Assembly: GCF_001941625.1 (NCBI RefSeq)
Contig: NZ_CP016076.1
Coordinates: 2,294,001-2,358,000, forward strand
Reading direction: 5' to 3'
Origin: Actinoalloteichus fjordicus
Lineage (GTDB): Bacteria > Actinomycetota > Actinomycetes > Mycobacteriales > Pseudonocardiaceae
Length of the DNA: 64,000 nt
The notes beneath the pieces are model-generated. The model had not been told where the DNA came from. It searched no databases and was given only the letters and a program-made list of their open reading frames with translations. A program made the translations under genes and the position numbers. Within the stretch, counting starts at the first letter, position 1. Each line of letters opens with the position of its first letter. Below are positions 62,089-64,000 of this stretch, one piece after another.

Positions 62089-63060
62089 TTATTCCTCGAT
62101 CGCGTCGACGGCCGCGTCGACGTACTGCGCCATGGACAGGGGACCGCCGAACATCCACAGCGAGTCGGGGAAGCGCTGCACCTTGCCGCTGGTGACGAAC
62201 GGGAGGCTCTGCCAGATCGCGTTGTCCGCAAGCTCCTCGTACGGGTCGCCGAGCGTGTCGTTCGCCATGTACCAGAAGTGCACGTCCGGCAGCTCGGTCA
62301 GGCCCTCGACGTCGGCCTGTCCGAGGCCGAACGCCGGATCGCCCTCCATCGGCCACGCGTTCTCCAGCCCGATCTGTTCGAGCACCTCCGGCACGAGGGC
62401 ACCGTCGGTGAACGGGCGGATGCTGACCGTGCCGGAGTCCACGTAGGCGTCGGAGAAGGCGAACTGGTCACCTGCGGCGCCCAGCTCCGCCACCGCGGCC
62501 GTGCCCTCGGCGATCTTCTCGTCGAAGCCGGCCCGCAGCTGCGCGGCCTCGTATTCGGTGCCGGTGGCCGCCGCGACCATGTCCAGGCTCTCGAACATGG
62601 ATCCGATGGGGTCCGCCGCCGTGCTGCCCGCGATCACGATCACCGGGGTCGTCGCCTCGATCTGCGCGATAGCGCCTTCGTTGAGGCTGTCGGTGACGAC
62701 CACGAGGTCCAGATTCAGCGTCCCGAGCGTGTCGATGCTCGGCTCGCCACGGGTGCCGATGTCGGTCGGGGTGTCGTCCAGCGGCGCCGCGCTCACCCAC
62801 TGGCCGTAGCCCTCGACGTCGGACACCGCGACCGGCATGACGCCGAGCGACACGAGGTGTTCGACGCCGTTCCACTCGGTGGCGGCGACCCGCTCGGCGG
62901 GGCCGTCGAGCGTCACCTCCTGGCCACGCGAGTCGACCACCGTGACCGGATCGCCGCTGCTGGGTGCCGGGTCGGCACCGACCTCCTCGGTGGTGCCGCA
63001 GCCCGCCGCGAACAACGCGGCGGCCAGGGACAGGCCGATGATCACACGGGTGGTGCGCAT
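62089..63060 (-). CDS. Ferric siderophore-binding lipoprotein
   Basis: A 323-aa substrate-binding protein. The lipobox LFAAGC puts the lipidated Cys at residue 21. A Pro/Ser linker follows, then a class III two-lobed periplasmic-binding fold (VTVVDSRGQEVTLDGPAERVAATEWNGVEHLVSLGV; second lobe VEGLTELPDVHFWY). It captures iron-siderophore outside the membrane and passes it to the fused permease encoded downstream. Ligand identity cannot be read from sequence. Confidence 0.9.
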   Translation of the reverse strand: MRTTRVIIGLSLAAALFAAGCGTTEEVGADPAPSSGDPVTVVDSRGQEVTLDGPAERVAATEWNGVEHLVSLGVMPVAVSDVEGYGQWVSAAPLDDTPTDIGTRGEPSIDTLGTLNLDLVVVTDSLNEGAIAQIEATTPVIVIAGSTAADPIGSMFESLDMVAAATGTEYEAAQLRAGFDEKIAEGTAAVAELGAAGDQFAFSDAYVDSGTVSIRPFTDGALVPEVLEQIGLENAWPMEGDPAFGLGQADVEGLTELPDVHFWYMANDTLGDPYEELADNAIWQSLPFVTSGKVQRFPDSLWMFGGPLSMAQYVDAAVDAIEE

Positions 63061-63087
63061 CTCTCTCCTACTTGCTGTGAGGCGCGG

Positions 63088-63933
63088 TCAGACCGAGGCG
63101 GCACGGGCGTGCGCGCAGTTGAAGCGGCCGACCGCTCTGGTGTGAATGCGCCCGTCGATCGGGTCGACGTCGACGTCGACCCGGATTCCGTATGCGCGGG
63201 TGAGATTCGTGGTGGTGAGCACGTCGCCAGGGGTGCCGTCGGCCGTGATCCGGCCTTCTTCGAGCAGGACGAGCCGATCTGCGATGGCGCCCGCCTGATC
63301 GAGGTCGTGCAGCACGACGCCGACTCCGACGCCGTGCTCGTCGGCGAGGTCGCGGACCACGTCGAGGATCTCCACCTGATAACGCAGGTCGAGGAAGGTC
63401 GTCGGCTCGTCGAGGAGCAGCAGGGCGGTGTCCTGGGCGAGGCAGCTGGCCAGCCACACCCGCTGGGCCTGCCCGCCGGACAGCGCCTGCACCGGGCGGT
63501 CGGCGATCGAGGTGAGCCCGGTCAGCGCCATCGCCCGCTCGACCGCCGCCGGGCCCGCGTCGTCCCGCCCGCCCCAGCGAGACCGATGCGGATGGCGCCC
63601 GAAGTCGACCAACTCGCGCACGCACAGCCCGCCGGGCGCCGTCCGGTGCTGCGAGAGCAGGGTGATCCGCCGGGCGAGGTCCTTGCCCGACAGCGCACGC
63701 AGCTCGGCTCCGTCGGCGAACGTGACGTCGCCTGCGACCGGCGGGTGCAGCCGGGCGAGCGCGCGCAGCAGGGTGGACTTGCCGCTGCCGTTCGGCCCGA
63801 TCAACGCGGTGACGGTGCCCGCGTCGAGGGAGATCGACGCGGCGTGCACGACGACGTCGCGACCGTAGGCGACGTCGAGGTCGCGCGCCGACACGCCGAC
63901 CGGGGAGGCTGCTGGGGTTGCGGACACGGCCAC
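63088..63933 (-). CDS. Siderophore ABC transporter ATP-binding protein
   Basis: A 281-aa FepC/FhuC-type ATPase. Walker A is GPNGSGKST (about 46-54), the signature ALSGGQAQRVWLA (about 157), Walker B LLLLDEPTTFLDLRYQ and the H-loop VLHDLDQA. An extra C-terminal segment (about 225-281) ends in FNCAHARAASV. It energises iron-siderophore uptake with the permease and lipoprotein downstream. GTG 63933 is taken as the start; GTG 63927 is also in frame. An IdeR/DtxR-like iron box lies 5 nt upstream of the start. Confidence 0.9.
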   Translation of the reverse strand: MAVSATPAASPVGVSARDLDVAYGRDVVVHAASISLDAGTVTALIGPNGSGKSTLLRALARLHPPVAGDVTFADGAELRALSGKDLARRITLLSQHRTAPGGLCVRELVDFGRHPHRSRWGGRDDAGPAAVERAMALTGLTSIADRPVQALSGGQAQRVWLASCLAQDTALLLLDEPTTFLDLRYQVEILDVVRDLADEHGVGVGVVLHDLDQAGAIADRLVLLEEGRITADGTPGDVLTTTNLTRAYGIRVDVDVDPIDGRIHTRAVGRFNCAHARAASV

Positions 63934-63937
63934 ACAC

Positions 63938-63956
63938 TAAAGACAGGCTTGCCTAA
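63938..63956 (-). promoter_or_regulatory. IdeR/DmdR-type iron box
   Basis: TTAGGCAAGCCTGTCTTTA on the reverse strand matches the 19-bp actinobacterial iron-box consensus (TTAGGTTAGGCTAACCTAA) at about 12 positions, with the half TTAGG and central A-G kept. It overlaps the start region of the siderophore ATPase gene, so iron-loaded IdeR would block the operon. Confidence 0.55.
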
Positions 63957-64000
63957 TAAACAACTGGTGTGGTTGTCGGCACACTGATCGCGGGTTCGGG

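Noticed and set aside
60445-63987. 1180-codon open frame on the plus strand
   Set aside because: It lies antisense to the siderophore transport genes, whose products are clear; the frame is an artefact of high G+C codon use. The same applies to long frames at 1471-3321, 4268-5752, 26355-27998, 31283-32833, 40109-42232 and 53190-55136.

Overview
The window reads as chromosomal DNA of a high-GC Gram-positive actinomycete. The bases are strongly G+C rich, codons end mostly in G or C, GTG starts and 4-nt ATGA/GTGA gene overlaps are frequent, and the gene families fit: streptogrisin-type protease, DevR/DevS-like regulators with universal stress proteins, an IdeR-type iron box, and a SapA-like secreted domain. 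The family mix suggests Pseudonocardiales (Actinoalloteichus/Amycolatopsis-like), but this is inference. No rRNA, tRNA, CRISPR array or complete insertion sequence was seen.

Left part (1-20.6 kb). This holds a partial hypothetical gene, secreted cell-wall and amidase enzymes, a 925-aa membrane protein with an extracellular binding-protein-like domain, and an Lrp/LysE divergent pair. A translationally coupled operon of radical SAM enzyme, cupin and class V aminotransferase follows, with a possible small acidic ORF on the opposite strand upstream. Then come a zinc-ribbon protein and a P-loop kinase-like protein, a TPR protein, a heterodimeric ABC exporter behind a MerR-type promoter, and an alpha/beta hydrolase beside the C-terminal remnant of another.

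Central part (21.1-35.8 kb). This is a dense sugar-nucleotide and glycosyltransferase cluster. It encodes phosphoheptose isomerase (GmhA), a two-domain heptose kinase/nucleotidyltransferase (HldE type), a GmhB-like phosphatase fused to a family 2 glycosyltransferase, two heptosyltransferase-like (GT9) enzymes, UDP-glucose dehydrogenase, a UDP-glucuronate decarboxylase-like enzyme, a NodU/CmcH carbamoyltransferase, an SDR and four more glycosyltransferases. Together they predict nucleotide-activated heptose plus UDP-xylose/glucuronate feeding a carbamoylated glycan or glycoconjugate. No flippase, polymerase or ABC exporter lies in the cluster.

Right part (35.8-64 kb). A 162-bp MITE-like element (35897-36058) has a one-ended relative at 55146 beside a decayed NmrA-type gene. 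Other genes are a tyrosine-phosphatase-like protein, TrpRS, a RibD-C reductase, MerR and SulP genes, an ArsR/SRPBCC operon with two matching operators, an aldo/keto reductase, a toxin/immunity-like pair, a secreted serine protease, convergent response regulator and histidine kinase genes with two UspA genes, a TetR regulator, RecQ, a CstA/YbdD/ArsA-like operon, and a siderophore uptake operon led by an iron box. Several strong hairpins separate the transcription units.
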